Of a stretch of 64,000 nt of DNA, positions 1 through 10,423 are shown piece after piece. This stretch comes from Enterococcus hermanniensis (lineage in GTDB: Bacteria > Bacillota > Bacilli > Lactobacillales > Enterococcaceae): NCBI RefSeq assembly GCF_001885945.1, contig NZ_JXKQ01000010.1:1-64000 (forward strand), in the 5' to 3' direction. The position numbers and the translations under genes were made by a program. Positions within the stretch are counted from its first letter, which is position 1; the number at the start of each line of letters is the position of its first letter. Below the pieces are notes generated by a model that was not told where the DNA came from, ran no database searches, and saw only the letters and a program-made list of their open reading frames with translations.

Positions 1-381
1 TGAAACTCAACTGACAACTTTGTTATATTAACTCAAAAATAATTATTTGTCAACAATTATTTTAGGTGCCCCGAAATATGAATCCTATTATTGATTCTCC
101 GCTTCAGAACATATAATAATATATCAGTTTTATAGCGTTAGGTCAACAAAAAAACCGCAATTTTATTCATTTTTCAAAAACACGATGAATAAATATAATT
201 AATGTTTTTTTGTTCGCTTTTTATTCTTAAATTCATTATATCAATTAGTTTTAAAATCTAAACTTTCGGTATTTTATTTTTGATTTTTCTTTAACTCGTA
301 GCGTTGTTTTTCGCCTTCTATTGATTTCTTTGGTAAAATGAGTCGTAGTACCACTTATTTATACGGACGGAGGAACCCCAT
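1..381. other. AT-rich intergenic region upstream of croR-like gene
   Basis: No gene is visible in this stretch. It is very AT-rich, contains a short repeated AATTATTT motif near positions 40-62, and ends with a possible extended -10 element TGGTAAAAT at 331-339 that lacks a good -35 box. A strong Shine-Dalgarno run (GGACGGAGG, 365-373) precedes the response regulator start. The upstream gene is outside the window. Confidence 0.5.
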
Positions 382-1071
382 ATGAAAGTATTAGTTGCAG
401 ATGACGATAAAGAAATCGTCGAGCTATTGAGTATTTATTTACATAATGAAGGCTATGAGGTGGTTAAAGCCTATGATGGAAAAGAAGCGTTAAGTAAACT
501 TAGGACAGCAAATGATATCGACTTGCTTCTATTAGATATTATGATGCCTGTAATGGATGGAATGCAAGTAGTTAAAGAACTTAGAAAAGAATCTCAAATT
601 CCAATTATTATGCTAACCGCAAAGACCACTGATATGGATAAAATCAAAGGGTTAGTTGCTGGTGCTGATGATTATGTTACAAAACCTTTTAATCCTTTAG
701 AAGTAATGGCTCGAGTAAAGTCATTACTTCGACGGACAAAAATGCAAGTAGCCGAAGATCAACCGGATATTTTAGAAATCCAATCATTGATTATTAATAA
801 AGATTCTCATGAAGTAAAAACGATAGACGGAAAAGAAATTCAATTAACGGCTTTGGAATTTGGAATTTTGTATTTATTAGCTAGCCACCCTAACCGTGTT
901 TTCAGTGCTGACGAGATTTTTGAACGCGTTTGGAAACAAGAAAGCATTGTCTCTGCAAAAACTGTTATGGTCCACGTAAGTCACTTACGAGATAAAATTG
1001 AAGAAGCAACCGACGGAGAAAAAGTGATCCAAACGGTTTGGGGTGTTGGTTATAAGATCGATGCAAAATAA
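382..1071 (+). CDS. croR: OmpR/PhoB-family response regulator, CroR-like
   Basis: A 229-residue response regulator with an N-terminal receiver domain (about 1-115: acidic DDD near residue 7-9, phospho-acceptor Asp in LLLLDIMMP, conserved K in TKPF) and a C-terminal winged-helix DNA-binding domain (about 130-227, ending VWGVGYKI). The Shine-Dalgarno GGAGG lies 8 bases before the ATG. It overlaps the following histidine kinase gene, so both are one operon. Placement directly before serS and guaB matches, from memory, the croRS locus of Enterococcus faecalis, which controls cephalosporin and cell-wall stress tolerance. The family call is certain; the name CroR rests on context and overall resemblance. 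Confidence 0.85.
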   Translation: MKVLVADDDKEIVELLSIYLHNEGYEVVKAYDGKEALSKLRTANDIDLLLLDIMMPVMDGMQVVKELRKESQIPIIMLTAKTTDMDKIKGLVAGADDYVTKPFNPLEVMARVKSLLRRTKMQVAEDQPDILEIQSLIINKDSHEVKTIDGKEIQLTALEFGILYLLASHPNRVFSADEIFERVWKQESIVSAKTVMVHVSHLRDKIEEATDGEKVIQTVWGVGYKIDAK

Positions 1072-2242
1072 AGTCGAAAAGAAAAAAAGGATTACTCTTA
1101 CATCAAAAGAAGTCAGTGAATTAATTGCCGAAGGAATTGTCACTATTATCTTGTTACTTCTATTAAATGTCGCAATTATGGTTTTGTTTAGCCAAATGCT
1201 AAATAACTCTCCAGACCTATCAGATGCCATCTATCGATCAAAGAACATTTTTGCTAATAATTTAGGTAGTGATATTTTTTGGAGTGGACGTAATTTTGTA
1301 ATCCCCTTTTTTCTTATTATTGATGTCTTGATCATCTGTTGGCGACTAATTCGTCGTTATCGCCAAATGCAGTTGCGGCATATTATTAATGAATTGCATT
1401 ATATTGCTAATGGTAACTACGATTATCGAATTCCTTTTGAGCTACGGGGCGATCTCAGCAAGGTGGTCGATAGTATCAATGGATTAGTCGATAGTACTGT
1501 TGCCGCCATTGAAGATGAACGGGCGATTGAAAAATCCAAAGATGAACTAATTACCAATGTCAGTCATGATATTCGTACCCCTCTAACTTCTATTATTGGT
1601 TATCTTGGATTGATCGAAGACGGTCAATATCAGAGTCCTGATGAAATACTCAAATATACTAGCATTGCCTACAACAAAGCTAAACAGATGAAATCTTTAG
1701 TTGAAGATCTATTTGAATATTCAAAAGTCCGGCAGCCTTCGGTTCCCGTCAACACCATTTCCTTTGATATGGTTCAATTGTTAGAACAATTAGCTGCTGA
1801 TTTTGAGCTAGAAGCCAGAAAAAAGAACATCCAAGTATTGGTTGAGACGCAAGAGCCACAATTAATAATGGATGGTGATACAGAAAAATTAGTCCGGGTC
1901 TTCAACAATTTAATTACGAATGCCTTCAAATACGGGACTGATGCAGATAAAATCTTGATTGGAATCGAAAAAAGTAAGAATGAAGCTATTGTAACTGTCA
2001 AAAATAATGGTAAAGAGATCCCTCGCGAAGCCTTGGATCAATTATTTGATCGTTTCTACCGAGTTGACGAATCTCGTTCTCAAGAAATCAGTGGTACCGG
2101 ATTAGGCTTGGCCATTGCTCAAAATATCATCAATTTACATGGTGGTTATATTTATGCCCAATCAAACGAAGAGTGGACCTCTTTTATTATTCACTTGCCT
2201 CTTTATAAAAACCAAGTGAAGACCCTTCCAGATAATCATTGA
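1061..2242 (+). CDS. croS: Sensor histidine kinase, CroS-like
   Basis: A 393-residue membrane sensor kinase. Two membrane segments (about residues 26-48 and 78-98) enclose a short extracellular loop. A HAMP-like linker follows, then the HisKA phosphorylation site in VSHDIRTPLTSI, an N box (NNLITNAFKYG) and the G box GTGLGLAIAQ. The chosen ATG overlaps the TAA of the response regulator, which implies translational coupling; an upstream in-frame alternative start has no better ribosome site. The short extracellular part suggests intramembrane or envelope-stress sensing rather than binding of a large ligand. This is inferred to be the kinase partner of the preceding gene. Confidence 0.82.
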   Translation: MQNKVEKKKRITLTSKEVSELIAEGIVTIILLLLLNVAIMVLFSQMLNNSPDLSDAIYRSKNIFANNLGSDIFWSGRNFVIPFFLIIDVLIICWRLIRRYRQMQLRHIINELHYIANGNYDYRIPFELRGDLSKVVDSINGLVDSTVAAIEDERAIEKSKDELITNVSHDIRTPLTSIIGYLGLIEDGQYQSPDEILKYTSIAYNKAKQMKSLVEDLFEYSKVRQPSVPVNTISFDMVQLLEQLAADFELEARKKNIQVLVETQEPQLIMDGDTEKLVRVFNNLITNAFKYGTDADKILIGIEKSKNEAIVTVKNNGKEIPREALDQLFDRFYRVDESRSQEISGTGLGLAIAQNIINLHGGYIYAQSNEEWTSFIIHLPLYKNQVKTLPDNH

Positions 2243-2267
2243 CTTTAATTTTTTGATTGCTTATACT
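2239..2267 (+). promoter_or_regulatory. Promoter of the serS T-box transcript
   Basis: TTGACT at 2239-2244 and TATACT at 2262-2267 are separated by 17 bases. The -35 box overlaps the croS stop codon, so serS is started separately immediately after the two-component operon. Confidence 0.75.
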
Positions 2268-2274
2268 AACCTTA

Positions 2275-2510
2275 ATAAGAAATGCAGGAAACCAAGTACT
2301 TATGTTTGTTTTTTTAGAGAGTTGATGGTCGGTGAGAATCAACAGAACAACTTAAGGAAATCCAGTTTCAAAATCTGCGTTTTTCGAAAGAAGAACCGGG
2401 TGACGTCGATACTCGTCTTTCAAGTGCAGCTGCTATGCTGAATTTGGGTGGTACCGCGAAATTCAACACCGTTTCGTCCCTATTTACGGGATGAGACGGT
2501 GTTTTTTATT
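2275..2510 (+). promoter_or_regulatory. T-box riboswitch leader (seryl-tRNA sensing) with terminator
   Basis: The classic T-box core TGGGTGGTACCGCG lies at 2445-2458. It is followed by a GC-rich hairpin (arms about 2465-2480 and 2488-2502) and a T run ending just before serS. Upstream features agree with T-box Stem I: AGTA near 2295, AGAGAG near 2317 and the GGTGA-type apical loop near 2331. A TCC triplet at 2362-2364 is a candidate serine specifier, but I did not fold the RNA to prove it. Uncharged tRNA-Ser would favour the antiterminator and read-through into serS. Confidence 0.9.
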
Positions 2511-2527
2511 TTAAAGGAGGAAAATAT

Positions 2528-3808
2528 ATGCTAGATGTAAAAATGATTCGTAATAATTTTACCGAAGTAAAAGACAAATTGGTAACACGTGGTGTAAAAG
2601 AAGAAGTTTTAAAACACTTCTTAGAATTAGATGAACAACGTCGTCAATTATTAGTAAAAACAGAAGAATTGAAAAAATATCGAAATGACGTATCAAATGA
2701 AATTGCACAATTAAAACGCGATAAAAATGATGCTGCCGATAAGATTGCTGAAATGAAAGAAGTCGGTACAAAAATCAAAGACTTCGATGCGCAAGTGACT
2801 GAGATTGATGCGCAATTAACTGAAATTGCTACAACTTTACCAAACCTTCCCCATGATTCTGTTCCTGTCGGTGCAGATGAAGATGATAACGTAGAAGTAC
2901 GTCGTTGGAGCACTCCCCGTCAATTTGATTTTGAACCGCGTCCGCATTGGGAAGTGGCCGAAGACTTAGATATTCTAGACTTTGAGCGTGGTGCGAAAGT
3001 TTCTGGTAGCCGTTTTGTTTATTACAAAGGTTTAGGTGCTCGCTTAGAACGTGCTGTTTATAACTTTATGCTGGATGAGCATATCTACGAGCAAGGTTAT
3101 ACAGAAATGATCACTCCTTACTTGGTCAACAGCAAGTCAATGTTTGGAACAGGACAATTTCCTAAATTTAAAGAAGATGTCTTTCAAGTAGAAGGTCGTG
3201 ATTTAACACTAATCCCAACTGCAGAAGTTCCGTTAACCAATTATTATGCTGATGAAATCTTAGAAGGCAAAGATCTACCGATTTATTTCACTGCTCTTTC
3301 ACCTTCTTTCCGTTCTGAAGCTGGAAGTGCCGGCCGTGATACTCGTGGTTTGATTCGTTTACATCAATTTCATAAAGTAGAAATGGTAAAATTTAGCAAC
3401 AAAGAAAATTCTTATGATGAATTAGAAAAAATGACGAACAATGCTGAAACAATTTTACAAAAGTTGAACTTGCCATATCGCGTGATCACTTTATGCACTG
3501 GAGACATGGGCTTCTCAGCTGCTAAAACATATGATATTGAAGTTTGGGTGCCTGCACAAAACACCTATCGTGAAATTAGTTCATGCTCTAACTGTGAAGA
3601 TTTCCAAGCTCGCCGAGCAATGATCCGTTACCGCGATGAAGATGGAAAAGTTCAATATGCACATACATTAAATGGTTCTGGCTTAGCTGTTGGTCGTACC
3701 GTCACTGCTATTCTAGAGAACTATCAAAACGAAGATGGAACTGTTACAATTCCAGATGTCTTAGTTCCTTATATGGGTAATGAAAAAGTAATTAAAAAGA
3801 ATAACTAA
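2528..3808 (+). CDS. serS: Seryl-tRNA synthetase
   Basis: A 426-residue class II aminoacyl-tRNA synthetase that charges tRNA-Ser with serine. The N-terminal long coiled-coil arm (about residues 30-105, rich in K and E) binds the tRNA. Motif 2 is in the [21 protein letters not shown] segment and motif 3 in [10 protein letters not shown] near the C-terminus. AAAGGAGG lies 8 bases before the ATG. It is transcribed alone behind a T-box leader and ends at a bidirectional terminator shared with guaB. Length is normal for the family. Confidence 0.98.
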   Translation: MLDVKMIRNNFTEVKDKLVTRGVKEEVLKHFLELDEQRRQLLVKTEELKKYRNDVSNEIAQLKRDKNDAADKIAEMKEVGTKIKDFDAQVTEIDAQLTEIATTLPNLPHDSVPVGADEDDNVEVRRWSTPRQFDFEPRPHWEVAEDLDILDFERGAKVSGSRFVYYKGLGARLERAVYNFMLDEHIYEQGYTEMITPYLVNSKSMFGTGQFPKFKEDVFQVEGRDLTLIPTAEVPLTNYYADEILEGKDLPIYFTALSPSFRSEAGSAGRDTRGLIRLHQFHKVEMVKFSNKENSYDELEKMTNNAETILQKLNLPYRVITLCTGDMGFSAAKTYDIEVWVPAQNTYREISSCSNCEDFQARRAMIRYRDEDGKVQYAHTLNGSGLAVGRTVTAILENYQNEDGTVTIPDVLVPYMGNEKVIKKNN

Positions 3809-3846
3809 GAATCACTGTCTTTACTTCTATTAATGTACGGGCAAAG

Positions 3847-3876
3847 AAAAAAGACGGTCAAATGACCGTCTTTTTT
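3847..3876. terminator. Bidirectional terminator between serS and guaB
   Basis: GACGGTCA-AA-TGACCGTC (3853-3870) is flanked by an A run on the left and a T run on the right, so it works for both convergent genes. Confidence 0.92.
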
Positions 3877-3882
3877 GTATTT

Positions 3883-5373
<1,491 letters not shown>

Positions 5374-5404
5374 TTACCACTCCTCAGAATTATTTTTAAT
5401 AAAA

Positions 5405-5433
5405 AACTTAACAGAATGGCTGATTTAAGTCAA
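5405..5433 (-). promoter_or_regulatory. Promoter of guaB
   Basis: Reading the minus strand, TTGACT (5433-5428) and TAAGTT (5410-5405) are separated by 17 bases, about 40 bases before the guaB start. Confidence 0.6.
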
Positions 5434-5466
5434 TAACTTGCATTTAAATCCTCATCTAACCCTTAT

Positions 5467-5943
5467 TTAACTATTAAGAAACCACGTTTTGATGATTGAT
5501 TCAGATATCTCTGCTTCGTTCTCAATAATTTGATAAGTGACTTCCTCAGACTCTATATCCCGAATCAAATAAAATCCTGCTTTATTTTTAAAATCGTCTA
5601 AGTGAATAACAAGATAGCGATCGGCAATTTTTTCAATACTTTTGAATGTATCTCGTAAAATAAGTTTAGCTTGATGGATATTTTCTTGACGTTCACACGC
5701 TTTTGTAACTGCTACAGTCAATGTATAACCTTCATCTAAAAAAAGTTTGATCATTTCTACTTTAACAACCATTGGTAACTTAAATTTACGATTTCCACTT
5801 TTTTCACCAGTTGAATGAATGTATCCCTTTTGTTCCCAATAGCGAATCTGACGTGGAGAAACACCGGTCATTTTACTTAATTCACTAATTCCTACGACAA
5901 ATTCATCGCTTTCTATGAGATGCTGGACTTTGCTTTTCTTCAA
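5467..5943 (-). CDS. MerR-family regulator, GlnR/TnrA-like DNA-binding domain
   Basis: A 158-residue regulator. Residues about 17-85 form a MerR-type winged helix, with VGISELSKMTGVSPRQIRYW followed by GNRKF; the RQIRYWEQKG segment resembles GlnR and TnrA more than metal-sensing MerR proteins. The C-terminal half has no cysteine pair or obvious ligand domain. It is divergent from the MFS gene, and the shared intergenic region carries two overlapping inverted repeats over both promoters. The inferred role is autoregulation and control of the efflux gene. The inducer is unknown; true GlnR is unlikely because there is no glnA next to it. Confidence 0.85.
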   Translation of the reverse strand: MKKSKVQHLIESDEFVVGISELSKMTGVSPRQIRYWEQKGYIHSTGEKSGNRKFKLPMVVKVEMIKLFLDEGYTLTVAVTKACERQENIHQAKLILRDTFKSIEKIADRYLVIHLDDFKNKAGFYLIRDIESEEVTYQIIENEAEISESIIKTWFLNS

Positions 5944-5968
5944 GATATATCCCTCTCTTCATCAAATA

Positions 5969-5996
5969 ATTATACTTTCGTTGACATTTATGTCAA
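5969..5996 (-). promoter_or_regulatory. Promoter of the MerR-family gene
   Basis: On the minus strand TTGACA (5996-5991) and a perfect TATAAT (5974-5969) are 16 bases apart. The -35 box is part of the palindrome at 5981-5996. Confidence 0.8.
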
Positions 5997-6007
5997 GCAA
6001 GTTGACA
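5981..6007. promoter_or_regulatory. Overlapping operators between MerR gene and MFS gene
   Basis: TTGACATTTATGTCAA (5981-5996) is a perfect inverted repeat. The second repeat TGTCAAGCAAGTTGACA (5991-6007) fits the GlnR/TnrA consensus TGTNA-N7-TNACA exactly. They share the 5991-5996 half-site and cover the -35 boxes of both divergent promoters, as expected for an autoregulated repressor. Confidence 0.75.
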
Positions 6008-6030
6008 AAAAATAAAAACAGCAGTAAAGT
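6002..6030 (+). promoter_or_regulatory. Promoter of the MFS transporter operon
   Basis: TTGACA (6002-6007) and TAAAGT (6025-6030) are 17 bases apart; the -35 box is the right half of the GlnR-like inverted repeat. Confidence 0.72.
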
Positions 6031-6088
6031 AACTATCGGACATTCGTTGTTTCAGAAAATTTCAAAAAAAGAAAGAAGGCGTTAGATC

Positions 6089-7555
6089 GTGAGTAATAAA
6101 CAAACGGTCGATATTTACGGTAAGCCTTACAACCGTTCCTTACTAGTCGCTGTACTATTAATCGGAACCTTCTGTACAGTGCTTAACCAAACACTATTAA
6201 CAACAGCATTTCCAACTCTAATGAAAGCTTTTGATATATCTGCTTCTAGCGTTCAATGGCTAACTACTGGATTTTTATTGGTAAATGGGATCATGATTCC
6301 TATCAGTGCCTGGTTAATCAATAAATTCAGTTCAAAACATCTCTATATTACTGCTATGATCATCTTTTTAATCGGTACAATCACTTGTTTCGTAGCACCA
6401 AACTTTTCTACATTATTAATTGGACGTCTAATACAAGCAGCCGGTGTTGGTATTTCAATGCCACTACTACAAAACATTATGCTTTCTATCTTCCCACCTG
6501 AAAAACGTGGAGCAGCCATGGGTATGGCAGGGGTAGTTATTGGATTAGCTCCAGCCTTAGGACCTACTCTTTCAGGCTGGATCATCGATAATTATACTTG
6601 GCGTGATCTTTTCGGTATGGTTATACCTATCGTTATCTTGGTATTAGTTTTAGCTACTTTCTTAATGAAAAGCGTTATACAATTATCTAATCCAAGTATT
6701 GATATACTGTCTGCCTTCTTGTCCACTGCTGGTTTTGGTAGCTTACTTTATGGCTTCTCTTCAGTTGGTAATGATGGTTGGGGCAGCGTGAAAGTCATTA
6801 GCTTCCTTGTCGTCGGAGTAATCGTGATTGGCTTGTTTGTATGGCGTCAATTACATTTGGAACATCCTTTCTTAGAATTACGCGTATTTAAATCACCCGT
6901 ATTTACAATTGCCGCAATCTTAAGTGGTGTTGTAAACATGGCCATGGTTGGAGCCGAAATGGTGCTACCTCTATATATCCAAAATATTCGCGGTGAATCA
7001 GCTTTCCATTCTGGTTTAATGTTATTACCAGGGGCGTTAGTTATGGGGCTTATGATGCCGATAACTGGGGCAATTTTTGATAAGCATGGAGCAAAACGTT
7101 TAGCCATCGGCGGTATGTTTATTTTAGCGGCTGCTACTCTACCTTTTGCCTTCTTAACAAAAGATACACCAGTAGCAATGATCGTTATCTTGTATGCTAT
7201 TCGTATGTTCGGTATTTCAATGGTCATGATGCCTGTTACGACTTCCGGTATGAACGCTTTACCAATGAACTTAATTAGTCATGGTACTGCTGTAAACAAT
7301 ACCTTCCGTCAAGTCGCTAGTTCTATTGGTACAGCCATTTTAATTAGCGTATTAACTAATGTTACAAAAGATAATCTGCCAAAGGCAAGTTTATTAAAAG
7401 AATTGCCTTTAACCTATAAAGATCAAGCAATCAATGCTACTTTATCTGGTTACCATGCAGCCTTTTATGTAGCTGTTATCTTTAGTATTGTTGGTTTCTT
7501 TATCACTTTCTTCTTAAAAGCAAATAAAAAAGTTGAAGGAGGCGTTGCAAAATGA
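6089..7555 (+). CDS. MFS multidrug efflux-type transporter, DHA2 (EmrB/QacA) family
   Basis: A 488-residue polytopic protein with about 14 hydrophobic segments, as in the 14-TM DHA2 family. The motif region LNQTLLTTAFPTL in TM1 and GRLIQAAGVGISMPL and GPTLSGWI are typical of proton-coupled drug exporters. It starts at GTG behind AAGAAGG. The next gene overlaps its stop codon, so the two are translated together. The divergent MerR-type regulator suggests substrate-induced expression. The substrate cannot be told from sequence. Confidence 0.9.
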   Translation: MSNKQTVDIYGKPYNRSLLVAVLLIGTFCTVLNQTLLTTAFPTLMKAFDISASSVQWLTTGFLLVNGIMIPISAWLINKFSSKHLYITAMIIFLIGTITCFVAPNFSTLLIGRLIQAAGVGISMPLLQNIMLSIFPPEKRGAAMGMAGVVIGLAPALGPTLSGWIIDNYTWRDLFGMVIPIVILVLVLATFLMKSVIQLSNPSIDILSAFLSTAGFGSLLYGFSSVGNDGWGSVKVISFLVVGVIVIGLFVWRQLHLEHPFLELRVFKSPVFTIAAILSGVVNMAMVGAEMVLPLYIQNIRGESAFHSGLMLLPGALVMGLMMPITGAIFDKHGAKRLAIGGMFILAAATLPFAFLTKDTPVAMIVILYAIRMFGISMVMMPVTTSGMNALPMNLISHGTAVNNTFRQVASSIGTAILISVLTNVTKDNLPKASLLKELPLTYKDQAINATLSGYHAAFYVAVIFSIVGFFITFFLKANKKVEGGVAK

Positions 7556-8259
7556 TTTTTGCCGTAACAATCATCAGTGTTTTAGCATTTGCTTTAACTA
7601 ATATATTCGCAAAAAAAATGTGGCATACTGCTCTTTCAATTATCTTTGCTCTGCTTTTTATCATCAGTTTATGTTTAATTACTGTTAATGATCATTATCA
7701 TTATGGTATGAAAAAAGTAACAGATACAACTACACAAGCTCTAACCTCAAGTGCTGATAATAAAAACATGAATATGTTGCTTTATCAACCACTAGGTAAT
7801 GGTTCTGAAAAAGTTTATATCTATAAAACAAATGAAGCTCAGAAGAAAGCTAAAACAACTGGAACTGAGCATGTAACAAATGTTGTCAAAGAAAATCAAA
7901 CAAAATCACAAATAGAAACTAAAAAGACTTATTGGGTTTATAAAAATGATACTGCTAAATTATGGTTTAGTCTTTCTAGCAAAAACCGTCAACTAGTTAA
8001 CGAAAAAAATACTTTTAGCGTTGAAAAAAATTGGGTCGTTTTAAGTACAACACAAGCAAAAAAACTTGCTAAATTAGCAAAAGATCAAAAAGCTACGATG
8101 GAAACAGAAGCTAAAGCTTATGTTCAAGAACAAGTCAAAGCGGCTATGATAAAAAATCCTAAAATGAACCAAACTGAACAACAAAAAGTAATCAAACAAG
8201 CTACTGCTGAGTATCAACAACAAGCAATGGCTAAGATGATTGCCGAAGCAAAAAAATAA
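7552..8259 (+). CDS. Small membrane-anchored partner of the MFS transporter (DUF4811-like)
   Basis: A 235-residue protein with two N-terminal hydrophobic segments (about 2-18 and 22-42) and a long Lys/Gln/Ala-rich hydrophilic remainder (about 60-235) that is probably outside the cytoplasm. The ATG overlaps the MFS stop codon (ATGA). From memory, proteins of this size beside DHA2 transporters in lactobacilli and enterococci are assigned to DUF4811; I could not check that. The coupling suggests it forms a complex with or modulates the transporter. There is no enzymatic motif. Confidence 0.75.
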   Translation: MIFAVTIISVLAFALTNIFAKKMWHTALSIIFALLFIISLCLITVNDHYHYGMKKVTDTTTQALTSSADNKNMNMLLYQPLGNGSEKVYIYKTNEAQKKAKTTGTEHVTNVVKENQTKSQIETKKTYWVYKNDTAKLWFSLSSKNRQLVNEKNTFSVEKNWVVLSTTQAKKLAKLAKDQKATMETEAKAYVQEQVKAAMIKNPKMNQTEQQKVIKQATAEYQQQAMAKMIAEAKK

Positions 8260-8260
8260 A

Positions 8261-8297
8261 AAATAAGGCCCTCCTCATTACGAGGAGGGCCTTATTT
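8261..8297. terminator. Bidirectional terminator, MFS operon / DUF1129 operon
   Basis: A 16-bp perfect stem (8261-8276 with 8282-8297, core GGCCCTCCTC) with a 5-base loop is flanked by A and T runs, between convergent operons. Confidence 0.93.
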
Positions 8298-8298
8298 T

Positions 8299-9003
8299 TT
8301 ATTTGCGTGGCGCAGTAGCTAAACTGCTGATGATCCCAAAACGTTTCTTCAAGTAATAACGAGCGGCTAATGCCAATGCTGATAAGACTACTAAAACCAT
8401 CGGATCAAGAATCGGATTTAATGACTGCGGTAATAATGCCGCGCCATTAAAGACTAAGAACCAAACAAGTGTCACTGAGCCTAGCATAACGATAGTTTTC
8501 CATGTTTTTGGTTTCTTTGATTTATCTGCACCTGGCTGTTCATACTGATAAACAAACAAATACATCATATAAAAGACAAGTCCACCAACGGCTGAAGCTA
8601 TGATTAAAGCTGTTAATCCATAAGTTACCGCTTGTGTTCCACGTGGAACAAATAACCCCATGATTCCGGAAACAATCCCTAACAAACCAAATAGTAATAA
8701 GAAATTATCTAACCACATCAATGAAGCAGTAGATGATTTTTTCTTTTCTACAGGTCTATCTACGATAACGTCTAATCGCTCTGAAACTGTACCAAATAAT
8801 TGGCGCGCAGTCTTCCCTGTTTTTTGTTCTTCAACTAATGTCGGAAGCATTTCATTCAATGCTACTGTCATTTGTTCATCGGACAAATTAGCGGCCCTCA
8901 AAGCTTTTTTTAAGTCAAAAATATATTGTTCATTTCGTTTAGTTAATTTTTCTTCAAATTGATCATTCTCTAAACTCAAAGCTTGTAACTTCTCTAACTC
9001 CAT
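8299..9003 (-). CDS. DUF1129 family membrane protein
   Basis: A 234-residue protein. Residues 1-90 are hydrophilic and helical (start MELEKLQALSLENDQFEEKL). Four hydrophobic segments follow between about residues 95 and 220, and the protein ends in a basic tail. It resembles the DUF1129 family, common next to ychF-parB in lactic acid bacteria. It is the last gene of the leftward parA-parB-DUF951-ychF operon, 12 bases after ychF. The function is unknown; the soluble head may sense or bind a partner near the membrane. Confidence 0.8.
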   Translation of the reverse strand: MELEKLQALSLENDQFEEKLTKRNEQYIFDLKKALRAANLSDEQMTVALNEMLPTLVEEQKTGKTARQLFGTVSERLDVIVDRPVEKKKSSTASLMWLDNFLLLFGLLGIVSGIMGLFVPRGTQAVTYGLTALIIASAVGGLVFYMMYLFVYQYEQPGADKSKKPKTWKTIVMLGSVTLVWFLVFNGAALLPQSLNPILDPMVLVVLSALALAARYYLKKRFGIISSLATAPRK

Positions 9004-9015
9004 CTTATTTCCTCC

Positions 9016-10116
9016 CTAAACGTTGAAACGGAATAACATTACATCGCCATCTTGAACAATATAATCTTTTCCTTCCAATCTAACACGGCCAACTTCTTTT
9101 GCTGCGTGCATACTGCCATATTTATTTAAGTCTTCGAAAGAAACAGTCTCTGCACGAATGAATCCCCGCTCAAAATCGGTATGGATGATTCCCGCTGCTT
9201 GAGGGGCTTTCATCCCTTTACGGAATGTCCACGCACGAACTTCTTGTTCACCTGCAGTGAAATAAGTTGCTAACCCTAAAAGATCATAAGCTGTGCGGAT
9301 CAACTGATCTAATCCAGATTCTTCAATCCCCATTGCTTCTAAGAATTCAGCTTTATCTTCTTCTTCTAATTCAGCAATTTCTTCTTCAGCTTCTGCACAC
9401 ACAACAATCACTTCTGAATGTTCGCTTGCTGCAAAATTACGGACAGTTTGAACATAGCCGTTGCTATCTGGATCTGCAACCGTATCTTCATCTACATTGG
9501 CTACATATAAAACAGGTTTGCTTGTTAAAAGAAATAGACCTTTTACAATTTGTTGTTCATCTTCCGTAAATTCGATCGTACGAGCAGATTGCCCTTCTTC
9601 TAGCACAGGCTTTAGCTTATCTAGAACTGCTAGTTCAGCAACTGCATTTTTTTCTTTCGTTCTTGCGACTTTTGCTACGCGTGTGTAGCGTTTATTTACA
9701 GAATCTAAATCAGCTAAAACTAATTCTAAATTGATTGTCTCGATATCTTCTAACGGATCTACACGACCTTCTACGTGTGTGATGTTTTCATCATCAAAAC
9801 AACGGACTACGTGGCAAATAGCATCAACTTGACGAATATGGCTCAAAAATTGATTTCCTAATCCTTCACCTTTACTAGCACCTTTAACGATACCTGCAAT
9901 ATCAGTAAATTCAAAAGTTGTTGGAACAGTTTTTTTAGGTTGAACTAACTCTGTCAAACGCTCTAAACGCCAATCTGGAACTTCTACCATTCCTACATTG
10001 GGATCGATCGTAGCAAAGGGATAGTTGGCAGCTTCCGCTCCCGCTTTAGTAATTGCATTAAATAAAGTTGACTTACCAACGTTTGGTAATCCTACGATTC
10101 CGGCTGTTAAGGCCAT
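9016..10116 (-). CDS. ychF: Ribosome-associated YchF/Ola1 family ATPase
   Basis: A 366-residue Obg-related P-loop NTPase. The G1 motif is GLPNVGKSTLFNAI (about residues 8-21), G3 is DIAGIVKGASKGEGLGNQFL, and the G4-equivalent is NVDED instead of NKxD, explaining ATP preference. A central coiled coil and a C-terminal TGS domain (about 280-366) follow. It is thought to act in translation quality control and oxidative stress response. It lies in the parAB operon. Confidence 0.97.
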   Translation of the reverse strand: MALTAGIVGLPNVGKSTLFNAITKAGAEAANYPFATIDPNVGMVEVPDWRLERLTELVQPKKTVPTTFEFTDIAGIVKGASKGEGLGNQFLSHIRQVDAICHVVRCFDDENITHVEGRVDPLEDIETINLELVLADLDSVNKRYTRVAKVARTKEKNAVAELAVLDKLKPVLEEGQSARTIEFTEDEQQIVKGLFLLTSKPVLYVANVDEDTVADPDSNGYVQTVRNFAASEHSEVIVVCAEAEEEIAELEEEDKAEFLEAMGIEESGLDQLIRTAYDLLGLATYFTAGEQEVRAWTFRKGMKAPQAAGIIHTDFERGFIRAETVSFEDLNKYGSMHAAKEVGRVRLEGKDYIVQDGDVMLFRFNV

Positions 10117-10160
10117 AATTTACTTCACTCTTTCTCTATTAATTTAGCTTATTCTTATGC

Positions 10161-10346
10161 CTAATCCTCTTTTTTGACAAGGATTTTTTTCATTTTTTTA
10201 TCAAAGTCACGACGTGTCATCATCACAATATGTCCACAATTAACACATTTAATTTTTATGTCCGCACCCATGCGAATAATTTCCCAGCGATTTGTCTGAC
10301 AGGCATGTGGCTTTTTCATTTCTACAATATCACCTAAATCATACAT
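10161..10346 (-). CDS. DUF951 family small protein (YyzM-like)
   Basis: A 61-residue basic protein. It starts MYDLGDIVEMKKPHACQTNRW and has a CVNCGH pair plus an upstream Cys, which could form a small zinc knuckle, followed by a lysine-rich tail. It sits between parB and ychF, the same place as yyzM in Bacillus. The function is unknown. GGAGG lies 9 bases before the ATG. Confidence 0.88.
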   Translation of the reverse strand: MYDLGDIVEMKKPHACQTNRWEIIRMGADIKIKCVNCGHIVMMTRRDFDKKMKKILVKKED

Positions 10347-10423
10347 CTGGTAAATCCTCCTCTAGTTCGTTATAAGACCACAGCAAGCGAATTATAACAT
10401 TGGATTGTATTTGATTAATTGTT

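Noticed and set aside
2253-2441. 62-residue open frame before serS
   Set aside because: It lies wholly inside the T-box leader, lacks a ribosome site and shows biased residues unlike a protein.
6847-7227. 126-residue frame antisense to the MFS gene
   Set aside because: Antisense shadow produced by the membrane-protein codon pattern.
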